Of a stretch of DNA of 61,008 bases, positions 49,681 to 59,779 are shown piece after piece; positions within the stretch are counted from its first letter, which is position 1, and each line of letters opens with the position of its first letter. The DNA is taken from positions 1-61,008 of IMG/VR virus record IMGVR_UViG_3300027770_000064; one strand, 5' to 3'. The position numbers and the translations under genes are program-made. The DNA is from a virus. Below the pieces are notes generated by a model. That model had not been told where the DNA came from and searched no databases. It was given only the letters and a program-made list of their open reading frames with translations.

Positions 49681-52600
49681 GTACACATTCCTTCTACAAT
49701 GTCAAGACAAGACGCACATCCTGTAGATCCTGATGACCAATAATTATTTAGAATAGATGCACTATAGTAGAAATTATTACAAGTAACCACTAAAGGAATT
49801 CGTCTAACTGGTCTTAGATTAGCAACTCTAGCATTTCTATTTTGGGATTTGATCATACCTTCAGTAGTAGAATTGCCATCAAATACCTGCGTGAGCATTT
49901 TCTGTCCATTAGCAACTGCCATTGTGAATTTATATGCTTCATCTTCATTGGCGAAGAAATTAATATTATTACTTGTTAACCTATTGTCAGAAAGATATGG
50001 TTCTATTTGGGGATCAATATTTTCTAAAACATATTGATCTTTATCAAGAGGAACAAAAGGACTCCAACTCTTGAGACGAGTAACACTTGTTGAGCTCCAA
50101 TATTCGCTTCCCGACAATAGTTGATCGCCATTGACCGCAAATGCGGCATTTAGTTGTGGAAGATTATTGTAGATGTAGTTCAATTCAATGATGCTAGGAA
50201 TGTACCAATCATTATGTCCATAAAGACCAGATTCATTTATATTAGAAATTTGTCTTATAGCAGAGGATAGTGGATTTTTATTATTCCACATTTCAGTATA
50301 TGCTTCTTTAAATGAATTTATGTTTGTTGTAATTTGAGATTCTCTAACACTTGATGTCCATGCTGGACCATTTCCAAATGAGAAGCGCATATATGCTTTT
50401 GCATCTGTAGTTCCAGTTCCTCTGAACCAATATTCTGGTTTATTCTTTGAAGACGAATCGTGAATTCTTGTATTGAGTAATCCATCTACTGGATAGGTTG
50501 GAATTTCTTCCAGCACTATATCCAATGGAACACCAGTCACTCCAGGTTTATGTGCTCCTTGCATCATTCCCCAACTGAGAAGTCTAGATCCACCATCTGT
50601 TCCATTTGGTGTTGTAGAAACTTCAACATCCTCTGGTCCAATTATCAATGCCCAAAGAATATGAATATCTGATTCTCCATAGACTCTTTGTGAGAGATAT
50701 TTGTATAATGTTTCATTATTCTGATCTAAGTATTCTACTGCTAGACCTGAACCAACTAATGAATACGAGAATGCTCCACGATTTGCGGAATAATTTGTTC
50801 CACCCTCAAACATCAATTCTGATGGCCAAACAACTCCATTCAATGCATATGCTTGTTGAACAAATGGTGCTCCTGCCTTGAGCATACAGCGAGAATCCAA
50901 TGCATTCTTTGGAAGAATCTTTGGATATGTTCGTGCAAAGTATTCAATAGATCCTGTATTATCATTTCCTGTTATTCCCTTGCATGTCTTGAGATACCAA
51001 CTTGGAACATTTTCCAATCTACCTCTTGGATAGATCATACATTCAAGTGGTTCACCAAATGCCAAGGATGGCGAAAGGAATGAATCGCAAGGATTTGGCA
51101 TACCTACGAATCCTACAAAATATCCACCACCAAGTTTATCTCCTGGTTGAAGACACGAATAAATTTGATCTGCTCCTAATGCTTTACATGCATTTTTAGT
51201 TCCAGATGCTCCCTTGAAATAATCATCGGAGAATGAATACCCGCAGCAATTGACCTCTTTACATTTTGTTCCAGCACCTTGATAGATTCCATTGCAATTT
51301 TGAGGCAGAACATCATCTATACAATTGCTACCCGTGCAGCAAGCACCCTTTAGATCATAACTTACAGAACAACAAACAGAATCACCTTCTTCAGATGTGC
51401 ATAATTGTCCAGCAACAAATACAGATCCTGCAATAGACGCACAATCTCCGCTAGATAGATTGTAACATCTTCCATTAACACAGCATTTTCCTATTTGTGC
51501 TCCACCACTATTACATAAATTTGTTGGACATGTGAATAATTGCCCATTTACCCATACAGAACTACATGTCTTTGCTTCATTGAATACTCCACCAAACTGT
51601 TCACATCGCGCAGCGGTTGTGTTGAGGCAACGAACGCTTTCTGTTTCTGGATCATATACACAACAAGCACCTTCAGAATAGCAATCTGAACTTGTGGATC
51701 TCTCAACACAAGCACTTGCTCCAAATACACCAGAAATAGCATTGCAATAATCTTGAGAAACATAATCTAAACAAACCTGACCTGTCACATTCGTCTTACA
51801 GTAACAACAAGATCCTATTTTATCTCTAGTCACATTTTGTGGAAGATATGTATTGGTGTATGATATTCCTGTGGAATTAATGAAAGTGATTGTATCAAAT
51901 GTAGATCCACTGGTAAATCCTAAGAATATTTTCTGACCAAGCGAGATACTATCAACTGGACTTGCGAGTTTATATCTGGAACCAACTTCAAATATAAATT
52001 TTGGTAAAATATTATTTTCTACAACAGATTTACCAAATGTATCAGTAGTCAATCCACCATAATATGAAAATGGAATACTATTGTTGAATCTAAATGGAAT
52101 AGTTCCAATTGTTGACCAGTTTTTATTTTTAAATATAGATTCTCTTGAAAATACTTGATCAATTATTAATTGTTGGGTGCTTGGAGTGAAACTTGTATTT
52201 GGAGCAGCAGCTGCTTTTAGTGTTCCTGTTCCAAATCCAGCATTGCTGTTTATATACAGAATTTCTCCTGTATTTCCAAATGGTATCTGAGAATCTGAAA
52301 CCGTTGCTCCAAACAAAAATACAGTTCCAGCATCCGCACTCATTCCAACAAATGTCGCACCAAGTCCACCAGATAGTCTAAATGATTTAAAATTAACAAT
52401 ATCATTATTTGCTGGATAATAATCTTCTTGAGATGTGTATATTATGTTTGTTGATTTGTTTTCGGTATTGACACCTAAACCGTTCACTTTATAATATTCA
52501 TCTCCCGTTGAAACTCCAGTATTTCCTCTGGCGAAAAATGAGAATGAGAGTCCATTACCAAAGAATACAACATTGGAACCTATCGCAGTTGCTCCAGTAA

Positions 52601-52754
52601 TTCCCGCACCAATTGGTCCTTGAACTCCAGTAGACCCAGTTGACCCTGTAGGACCAGTAGGACCAGTAAACCCAGTAGGACCAGTTGGTCCTTGAGTTGC
52701 CCCTGGAACATTTCCCGATACTACTTGTACAATTCTGGATGACCCGTAAATCAT
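49677..52754 (-). CDS. Cys-rich adhesin with DUF1566/C-type-lectin-like end
   Basis: A 1,025-residue protein. It opens MIYGSSRIVQVVSGNVPGATQ, then GPTGPTGFTGPTGPTGSTG collagen. About 290 residues of beta-rich sequence are followed by Cys repeats (GSCCYCKTN, GACCVYDPETES, GKCCVNGRC, GACCTGSNC). The C-terminal third has GGGYFVGFVG and then NDWYIPSIIELNYIYNNL...SGSEYWSSTSVTR...NARVANLRPVRRI, a clear DUF1566 signature. The domain may bind the host surface. It overlaps both neighbours by a few bases, so the four adhesin genes form a translationally coupled set. Confidence 0.8.
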   Translation of the reverse strand: MIYGSSRIVQVVSGNVPGATQGPTGPTGFTGPTGPTGSTGSTGVQGPIGAGITGATAIGSNVVFFGNGLSFSFFARGNTGVSTGDEYYKVNGLGVNTENKSTNIIYTSQEDYYPANNDIVNFKSFRLSGGLGATFVGMSADAGTVFLFGATVSDSQIPFGNTGEILYINSNAGFGTGTLKAAAAPNTSFTPSTQQLIIDQVFSRESIFKNKNWSTIGTIPFRFNNSIPFSYYGGLTTDTFGKSVVENNILPKFIFEVGSRYKLASPVDSISLGQKIFLGFTSGSTFDTITFINSTGISYTNTYLPQNVTRDKIGSCCYCKTNVTGQVCLDYVSQDYCNAISGVFGASACVERSTSSDCYSEGACCVYDPETESVRCLNTTAARCEQFGGVFNEAKTCSSVWVNGQLFTCPTNLCNSGGAQIGKCCVNGRCYNLSSGDCASIAGSVFVAGQLCTSEEGDSVCCSVSYDLKGACCTGSNCIDDVLPQNCNGIYQGAGTKCKEVNCCGYSFSDDYFKGASGTKNACKALGADQIYSCLQPGDKLGGGYFVGFVGMPNPCDSFLSPSLAFGEPLECMIYPRGRLENVPSWYLKTCKGITGNDNTGSIEYFARTYPKILPKNALDSRCMLKAGAPFVQQAYALNGVVWPSELMFEGGTNYSANRGAFSYSLVGSGLAVEYLDQNNETLYKYLSQRVYGESDIHILWALIIGPEDVEVSTTPNGTDGGSRLLSWGMMQGAHKPGVTGVPLDIVLEEIPTYPVDGLLNTRIHDSSSKNKPEYWFRGTGTTDAKAYMRFSFGNGPAWTSSVRESQITTNINSFKEAYTEMWNNKNPLSSAIRQISNINESGLYGHNDWYIPSIIELNYIYNNLPQLNAAFAVNGDQLLSGSEYWSSTSVTRLKSWSPFVPLDKDQYVLENIDPQIEPYLSDNRLTSNNINFFANEDEAYKFTMAVANGQKMLTQVFDGNSTTEGMIKSQNRNARVANLRPVRRIPLVVTCNNFYYSASILNNYWSSGSTGCASCLDIVEGMCT

Positions 52755-52755
52755 A

Positions 52756-55700
52756 TTATGTTGCGTTTCTGAATATAGTGGATGTCTGTGGATCTAGAGT
52801 AAAATTGGCAGAACTGTACTGCGGATTGATTCCATCTATCTCTTGATTTGTTCCATTGCATACCGCAGCATCAGTTAGTCTGGGAACCATCCATGTTCTA
52901 TTTCTTAAAAATTCAGGTGAATTATTATCATAATATCTTTGATCACAACGAATAAGTCTTACCAATCTCAATTCATATTTATCGTCAAAGTCGTGTGCTT
53001 TTTTAACTTTAAACGAATTTGGAGATGGTGGTAATTGTGTGTCAATATCATGTTCTGGAAATTTCAATACCCACGCCTTGGTAAATTGGTTTGTTAATAT
53101 CTGCCCATATCTTGAATCGGATGGTAATATTACCTCTGATCCATTTTCTCCAGAATTTGGCCATGGCGATCCACCAGTTGCTTGAATGTATTGTCGTGTG
53201 ACACCTTCATCAAATGTTCCAGTAGATGACCAAACATATCCATTTGCTCCTATGGAAGAACTTCCAATAGGAATTCCATAAGTTATTCCATAATTGTATA
53301 GTTTTTCTTGAAGATTTATATCTACGCATTGTTTTGCTAAGAATGAAAGTTCGTCTATGCTGGGAACATACCATCTTGATACTTGTGGATATCCTTCAGA
53401 TTTCATTTGTTCTGAAGAATAATAATATCTGTTATATACGCTAGTTCCTTCAGCAATAGTTGTCTTTGCTGTAGGTGTTCCTGTATGAAAGAAATTTGCT
53501 GTAAATCCAGCATATCCTGTAGCACCAAATATTGTTTTAAGATTGGCAAATTGTGGCCCACCAATACCATTTCCAGATCTGAGATAATATTCAGCAACAT
53601 CAGAACCGAACAATCTACAAGAATTGTATAGACCCCAATTTCTTGACCACCATCCAGTATTTCTGGTAAATATGAAAGGTCTTCCTAAACTAGTTCTTGC
53701 TAATGGGGAATCTTCACAATCAACACACAGATTTACATCTGGACATGTATCAAAACTTGTAGCATTTCCCCAATAAGTATTGCCCATAGTTCCATTTTTT
53801 AGTATAGGCAATGTTCCATATGCACCATCGGATCGAATCCCTGTTCCAATGAATGCACATGATTCAGATAATACTTGTCCATCAAAAATTGAATTTAAAT
53901 TATCATCGAGTGTGAAGCAATGTGATGTTCCACCATGACTCCATGTGAATAAATTAATTATTCTGGAGTATACTAGATTTTCGCCAATTTCATTTAGTAC
54001 GAAGTCTGCAGCTGGCAATATACTTGTATCTGGTGAAACAGTAGAATCTACAAATGGTGTTGCTGTGAATTGATGAGTAGTTATATCCCAATCTTCTCGT
54101 ATTCTAGCAGGCCACGGAGAAACAATCATTAACCATGAATCGCAGTTGGATTGATGTGCTTCTGGCAAAGTAAATCCATATCCCATTGGATCATACACAC
54201 TTCTATATGCGCTTGATGTTTTTTCAGTTCCAGAATTTAATTCATTAAATACTAATGGTCCAGTGATTGAATTTCTAAGCGCATCATCGGTATAAGAACC
54301 AAGAGGTAATCCATCATACAATCCACCAAATGCAGATCTATTTCCTAAGCATGTTGCTCCATTTGGACTAAATACACCAGCAACAATTCCACCTGCAAAG
54401 AAATCACCAATTTTGACTTCAGTAAATCCAATAAAACTGCCAGTAGAATTATATTTTTTAACTTGGAATATTTGATTTGAATCAAGACATGAAGGACATA
54501 TAACTTGTGGATTATCCACGCAATCAAATGATCCGCATGTATGACCACATCCATAATATAATCCAGAGCAAGAAGATTGTCTAGAAACATCTGAGCATGT
54601 TCCTGTCACACAACACCCAGCAGTTCCTGTTTTACAGATCTCTATAGGTGCAGGAAAATCTGGTGGATTAGGTGGAAAATATTGACACACTGTTCCTTTT
54701 CCTTGCCAATATTTTCCACTGTCAGCACACGAAGCGCGAGATGTATTGTTTTCACATCCACCAACACCATTGCAGCAAGCACCAGTATCGTTAAACGCAG
54801 CATCACAATCTACACAATTTATATTCTTGCAACAACTATCTATTTGTTGCCAATATGACCATGGTTGTTCATTTGAATTTCTAGACAGTCTTAAACAATC
54901 ACACAATCTAAGTAGATTTGGATGTTTGATTGTGGAATTATTTCCATTTTTATAACAACAAATTCCAACAGGAGCATCATTGAATGTGCATCCACTATAT
55001 GTTCCATCTTTTCCTTCAAAGAATTGTGCCAATCCTTGAGATATTAACAATTGACAAGATGATTGTGTGCCAACAAATGAAGCGGATGCACCACTACAAC
55101 CAACACAGCAAAGACCAACTGGATCATAGGCTGGATAGTCTGGATCTGGTATATTATATGATCCTGGGCAATCGCTATATGATGTATTCCATGAAACAGA
55201 ACTTGTTCCTGAATTGTATAGTCCATAATTAGAATACCAAATTCCATCAAAATGTACAGAATTTATCACATCTATTCCACTAGTGAAGCATGGAGGATAT
55301 GTCAATGGCCAAGATACAGAGAAATCGGCATCGTTTAGTGTAAATCCAGATACATCATCGGCAACAGCAAATTTAGTTACCAATCCACCAGTGATTCCTG
55401 ATGGTACAACTATAGTGATTGCTTTTGCTATATTAGCAGTTGGTGGATTCTTAATTAAAACTACCTGAGCAACTGTTTTAGTTCCAACTATAAGTTGATC
55501 TTGAAACGAATTTAAAACAAATGTATTGGCATTTTGGCAATCTATTGGCCAGTAGAAATACCTTTGATCTGTTCCTGTTGTTGAGGATAATGTTTTTAGT
55601 ATTGGTCTTACAAATTGAACTCTTTCTCCATAATTTAGAGATTGTAGGTCAACCGTTTTTGCATCTATATTATACTTTGTGCCAGTCAATCCAACAAATC

Positions 55701-56238
55701 TGGTTCCACTCTGAAATACAACCAGTTGTCCTTCCGATCCACCACACAATCCAAGATATGGAAGACCTGATAAATTATATTGAACATTTATCATCCTGGA
55801 TTCTACAGAACTACTAATTCCAATTAATGTAAGATTACTATTTTGTGAACTTGTTGTTATTCCACGAATATTCAATCTTGATATTGTGAAGATACCATCT
55901 CTATCTTGAGGTAGAGATGTATTCAAAGATAATCCAGAAAATATTCCTGGAGTTCCTGCTACAATATTCTCACCATCAGCAAAGATATAATAATCACCAT
56001 CAGATCCTTGTATTCCATTTGGAGATTCAACACTAATGCTTGATCCATCAGTATATGTGTGGATTATTGCTCCGTTTGAATAAGTCATTCCTGTTAAACC
56101 AGGACCAGTATTTCCAATTGATCCTTGAGAACCAGTAGCACCAGTTGCGCCAGTAGCACCAGTTGCTCCAGTAGCACCAGTTGCTCCAAGAATTCCTAGA
56201 AGTTTTCGTTGAAGATATGGACTGCTTCCGTAAAACAT
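52756..56238 (-). CDS. Largest Cys-rich adhesin with DUF1566-like end
   Basis: A 1,160-residue protein. It begins MFYGSSPYLQRKLLGILG and then (GAT)n collagen. The MxYGSS start is shared with the 49677 protein. Cys repeats include GLCCVGCSG, GICCYKNGN, GACCNGVGGCENNTSRASC and GCCVTGTCS. The second half carries KIGDFFAGGIVAGVFSPNG, then RWYVPSIDELSFLAKQ and YVWSSTGTFDEG with RLVRLIRCDQ, a DUF1566-type domain, and ends with about 60 further residues (FLRNRTWMVPRL...). Probably a receptor-binding protein. Confidence 0.8.
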   Translation of the reverse strand: MFYGSSPYLQRKLLGILGATGATGATGATGATGATGSQGSIGNTGPGLTGMTYSNGAIIHTYTDGSSISVESPNGIQGSDGDYYIFADGENIVAGTPGIFSGLSLNTSLPQDRDGIFTISRLNIRGITTSSQNSNLTLIGISSSVESRMINVQYNLSGLPYLGLCGGSEGQLVVFQSGTRFVGLTGTKYNIDAKTVDLQSLNYGERVQFVRPILKTLSSTTGTDQRYFYWPIDCQNANTFVLNSFQDQLIVGTKTVAQVVLIKNPPTANIAKAITIVVPSGITGGLVTKFAVADDVSGFTLNDADFSVSWPLTYPPCFTSGIDVINSVHFDGIWYSNYGLYNSGTSSVSWNTSYSDCPGSYNIPDPDYPAYDPVGLCCVGCSGASASFVGTQSSCQLLISQGLAQFFEGKDGTYSGCTFNDAPVGICCYKNGNNSTIKHPNLLRLCDCLRLSRNSNEQPWSYWQQIDSCCKNINCVDCDAAFNDTGACCNGVGGCENNTSRASCADSGKYWQGKGTVCQYFPPNPPDFPAPIEICKTGTAGCCVTGTCSDVSRQSSCSGLYYGCGHTCGSFDCVDNPQVICPSCLDSNQIFQVKKYNSTGSFIGFTEVKIGDFFAGGIVAGVFSPNGATCLGNRSAFGGLYDGLPLGSYTDDALRNSITGPLVFNELNSGTEKTSSAYRSVYDPMGYGFTLPEAHQSNCDSWLMIVSPWPARIREDWDITTHQFTATPFVDSTVSPDTSILPAADFVLNEIGENLVYSRIINLFTWSHGGTSHCFTLDDNLNSIFDGQVLSESCAFIGTGIRSDGAYGTLPILKNGTMGNTYWGNATSFDTCPDVNLCVDCEDSPLARTSLGRPFIFTRNTGWWSRNWGLYNSCRLFGSDVAEYYLRSGNGIGGPQFANLKTIFGATGYAGFTANFFHTGTPTAKTTIAEGTSVYNRYYYSSEQMKSEGYPQVSRWYVPSIDELSFLAKQCVDINLQEKLYNYGITYGIPIGSSSIGANGYVWSSTGTFDEGVTRQYIQATGGSPWPNSGENGSEVILPSDSRYGQILTNQFTKAWVLKFPEHDIDTQLPPSPNSFKVKKAHDFDDKYELRLVRLIRCDQRYYDNNSPEFLRNRTWMVPRLTDAAVCNGTNQEIDGINPQYSSANFTLDPQTSTIFRNAT

Positions 56239-57362
56239 TATGGTTTAACTATTGCCTCAAGTGCTCTTAATCTTGTATCATAACTTGTTAATGTAGTTCC
56301 AACATCTGCCCATGTAATGCCAAGAGCAATATTAGATGCCGTTAAAGATGTGACTGTCACTGACCTTGGAACATTTACTTTTATTCCCTGGGGTTTTACC
56401 TTTATTGCAGTATTTACCTTTTGGGTTACAACATTTGTTCCATCTTTACCACTAATATTCAACGGTTGTGATAAAGTAATCACTGGCGATTGTACAGCAT
56501 ATATCTCTGTAGAAACGATAGTGAATGTCTGAGTTGTATTACTGCTTGTATCAACAATCAAATTTTTAGAAGTGCTTGCTAGACTTGAAGTTGGTGATTT
56601 ATAAAGATATAAAGTTGCATTTGCACTATCTGTTCTTACAATAGTTCCCACATATCCAGATGATGGTTGTCTTGCTTTCATTCCAACTTGTATAGTACCA
56701 CCTATAGCTTCATTAACAACTATCTTTTCAACATATCCGTATTGTGTTCCAAATTTAGAATAAAACTCGCCATAATCTGCTATTGCAAGTTCGTGTGAAA
56801 TTGAAGCATCAACATAACCTTCTGTAAATTCATTTGTGCCAAGAACTATTAGAATATTTCCCAATTCTGTATCTTCAAGAACAGATTCTATATCTCCACC
56901 TATCTTATATCCAAGATAATTCATTACAATTCCAGAAAATGATCCATGTGGTGCTGCTTGATATACTGGTTTGATTATATGATTCAAACTTGTGGGTGCA
57001 AGATTTTGAAGAGTTCCAGCAGTAATTCCACTTACGAAGTAAATGTCATTTCCACCAGATCCCCCACCGCTTCCCATATCTGCGAGATAAGATGCTCCAA
57101 GATTAATTGAACCATATATGACAACACTAAATGTATTTGTGGAAACATTCTGAGATTCAATTACACCAAATACTTCTGAACTTGGAGCATCATTCGCCTT
57201 AGAAGCAGTAAACCCAGTAGTTGCAACATCATAACGAATCACATTTCCAATTGTAAGACCAGAAATTCGTGTGATGTCAGTAACTAGTCGCGATCCCCCC
57301 TGAACAACACTTAGGGAAGTCAATGACGATTGGATATTTGAACTGTTGCTACAACTTGCCAT
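56238..57362 (-). CDS. Baseplate/fibre protein sharing a module with its neighbour
   Basis: A 374-residue protein with GGAGAA ribosome site. Residues 15-160 (ISGLTIGNVIRYDVATTGFTASKANDAPSSEVFGVIES...ITAGTLQ...HIIKPVY) match a region of about 100 residues in the 57374-59764 protein (VVRITSTGYTLAQANGADSAEVIGVISS...GQTAGFLT...YVSKPVM). The end (ADVGTTLTSYDTRLRALEAIVKP) looks like a short trimeric coiled coil. A fibre or baseplate attachment role is likely from position. I do not see a T4 gene equivalent. Confidence 0.65.
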   Translation of the reverse strand: MASCSNSSNIQSSLTSLSVVQGGSRLVTDITRISGLTIGNVIRYDVATTGFTASKANDAPSSEVFGVIESQNVSTNTFSVVIYGSINLGASYLADMGSGGGSGGNDIYFVSGITAGTLQNLAPTSLNHIIKPVYQAAPHGSFSGIVMNYLGYKIGGDIESVLEDTELGNILIVLGTNEFTEGYVDASISHELAIADYGEFYSKFGTQYGYVEKIVVNEAIGGTIQVGMKARQPSSGYVGTIVRTDSANATLYLYKSPTSSLASTSKNLIVDTSSNTTQTFTIVSTEIYAVQSPVITLSQPLNISGKDGTNVVTQKVNTAIKVKPQGIKVNVPRSVTVTSLTASNIALGITWADVGTTLTSYDTRLRALEAIVKP

Positions 57363-57373
57363 TTATTTCTCCA

Positions 57374-59764
57374 TTAAATTGGATAACTTGAATCTACTAC
57401 TAAATTACAATTGACTACATCGTAAAACACCGCACCAGAATTTACATTCAATCTAACATTTGTTGCGGGATTATCGGATGATGTGGATGTTGTTTGTGTT
57501 CCCAGAGGTGCTGTACGAACTGATCCATTGTACCCTCTTGACCCCGCAGCATTTCTTAAGTCATTTCCAAAAGTATAATTAAACATTTCATTCGCTGTCC
57601 CGCTAGATGGTGAATATACAGTTACAGTTGGATTTGCTCTCATTTTAGTTGGTAACTTAAATATAGAAAATTGAGCATTTGGGAGTACTGTAAAACTATA
57701 AGTATTCAATTCGGGTTCACTTGGACTTGACATTGTTTGAGATCCAACAGTCTGTGAATCAGAATATGTTGTGTAGTAATATTTCTGTGCTACTTTTAAT
57801 TTCTCTGTAGTTGTCATGAACATATGTGGAGGAGCAGTAAATGTTCCTGGATATACACACATTGAAGCAACACTAATAGTTACATTTGTGCTAGATGCGA
57901 CTAAACTGGTAAACGCAGTGCGAATCAATGGATTCAAATCCAAACCAATTTCAACATAATCATTTGAATAACTTGTCACATCTGTATATGCTGGAACATT
58001 ATAATTGAGTGTATGCTTAGTCCAATTTGATTGTGGAGTTATCTGTCCAATGATATTCTTCTCAACAAGAGCACCATTTCCATATCGTGCAAAATACACA
58101 TTTACTTTGTAGTTGTTATCAAATACTGCTGTCTTGGCATAGAAACTTACCGTTATTGCAGTATTACTAAAAGTATTGATTCCATCAACAACATGACCAA
58201 TAGAATATACAGGATTTGATGTTGTTGTGCTTAATGTGCTTGCAAGACTTTCTAAGCATTTAATATCAATATAATTTGTCGGAGTTCCTTCAACACTTGT
58301 ATCTGTCTTGGCAAATGTTTGTTTTTGTAAATTTTGTGAACTTGTAGTAGTTGATACAAATCCAGATTGTCTACGAATCCATCCATCGGCAAAGTAAACA
58401 TCACCATATGTCGTATATACTCCAGATTTATTTCCAGCATCTCTTTGCCATATAGAGAAATCTCCATTGTATGTCGTATTTGATCCATTGGTAAGAGTTT
58501 CTGGAACCGCAGTGGATCTATATGAACTTGTAATTGGACTATTCATCAGTGGACGAATATCTACAAAGAAATTTGAAGGTCGTGTTGAAGATGTAAAGTT
58601 ACGACCAAGTTGATAAACTGGTTGATATGCAGAATTACTAGATGTAGCACCTAATGTTAGTTGTCCAGTAACGCCTAGAGCAGCAACTGTATATGTGGTT
58701 CCAGCAAGATAATATACACCATCGTTTGGATTGCGTGAACTAACTCCAAGAGGAATTACAGTTGAATATCCTTTAGTTACAATTTCATAAACGAATGCAC
58801 TACCAGTTGTTACCATACCCTGAATCATTCCAACAACAAAATCATCTTCCCATGGTAAATTATAGAATGGGGCTCCTGGAGTATATAATCTACTGATAAA
58901 GTTCTTACTTCCGCTAATAAACCAACCTTTATTTAATGCAGTTCTGCCAGTATCTGCTAATACTTGGTTAAAGAATGTTGCACCATTTACAGATGCAGAT
59001 GCTCCTGCGACATGTGGAGCATATGAGAGGAAAGTACCTAATGTAAATCCAAGAAGTCTTGGATCTGGACTTTTTGGAAATGCAACATAAATGATATTTG
59101 AACCAGAAAGACCAGATCCAGAAGATGTTGAATTTAAAAAGTTTCCACGATACTGAACAATCATTCCTGCTGTTTCGCCGATACCAATCATGACTGGTTT
59201 TGAAACATATCCAATTGTATTTGGTTCTGTGGTTGTCAAGAATCCAGCAGTTTGACCATCCAAGAAATATACACAACCTGGGGATAGAGTTCCACCAGCA
59301 ACCGTGGTAAAGTTTCCATCTATCTTACCAGAAAGAGAAACCACAGAATATGAAGACTTCATTGAAGAAATCACACCTATAACTTCAGCACTGTCCGCAC
59401 CATTTGCCTGTGCGAGAGTATAACCAGTTGATGTAATTCTAACTACACTACCAAAAGTATATCCAGAAGTTCCCGTAGTAACTCCTGTAATCTTATAGGA
59501 AATATTTGGAAATACTGTTTCACCTAAGAAAGAAATTGAACCACTAAAAGTTAATCCTGCTGCTATATTTCCAGATGTTCCACCAATGGAAAGAGTAGCA
59601 AGACCACTAGATGCGCTTAACCCAACAAGAATACCATCTCCACCAGTAATACTTGAAATTTGGGCGAGATTTAATTTTGAAATAATTTCATTATTTTCTT
59701 TTTGATACCAATCGTAAAAGGTAGAAGTTCCCGTTAAATTTGAAATACTAGTATTAAATGCCAT
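57374..59764 (-). CDS. Large baseplate-associated fibre protein
   Basis: A 796-residue protein. It opens MAFNTSISNLTGTSTFYDWYQKENNEIISKLNLAQ, a start typical of T4-like baseplate/fibre proteins that join a trimer to the baseplate. It has the shared 100-residue module described for its neighbour, then TYNGDFSIWQRDAG...YFADGWIRRQ, the N-x-G-D-F-x-I-W-Q-R carbohydrate-binding-like beta-sandwich found in many phage tail fibres. Receptor binding or baseplate attachment is inferred. Confidence 0.7.
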   Translation of the reverse strand: MAFNTSISNLTGTSTFYDWYQKENNEIISKLNLAQISSITGGDGILVGLSASSGLATLSIGGTSGNIAAGLTFSGSISFLGETVFPNISYKITGVTTGTSGYTFGSVVRITSTGYTLAQANGADSAEVIGVISSMKSSYSVVSLSGKIDGNFTTVAGGTLSPGCVYFLDGQTAGFLTTTEPNTIGYVSKPVMIGIGETAGMIVQYRGNFLNSTSSGSGLSGSNIIYVAFPKSPDPRLLGFTLGTFLSYAPHVAGASASVNGATFFNQVLADTGRTALNKGWFISGSKNFISRLYTPGAPFYNLPWEDDFVVGMIQGMVTTGSAFVYEIVTKGYSTVIPLGVSSRNPNDGVYYLAGTTYTVAALGVTGQLTLGATSSNSAYQPVYQLGRNFTSSTRPSNFFVDIRPLMNSPITSSYRSTAVPETLTNGSNTTYNGDFSIWQRDAGNKSGVYTTYGDVYFADGWIRRQSGFVSTTTSSQNLQKQTFAKTDTSVEGTPTNYIDIKCLESLASTLSTTTSNPVYSIGHVVDGINTFSNTAITVSFYAKTAVFDNNYKVNVYFARYGNGALVEKNIIGQITPQSNWTKHTLNYNVPAYTDVTSYSNDYVEIGLDLNPLIRTAFTSLVASSTNVTISVASMCVYPGTFTAPPHMFMTTTEKLKVAQKYYYTTYSDSQTVGSQTMSSPSEPELNTYSFTVLPNAQFSIFKLPTKMRANPTVTVYSPSSGTANEMFNYTFGNDLRNAAGSRGYNGSVRTAPLGTQTTSTSSDNPATNVRLNVNSGAVFYDVVNCNLVVDSSYPI

Positions 59765-59779
59765 TTGTAGTTAATCCGC

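Noticed and set aside
45455-56238. Diversity-generating retroelement targeting the DUF1566/C-type-lectin-like domains
   Set aside because: The fold is typical of such targets, but I see no reverse transcriptase, accessory gene or template repeat in the window.
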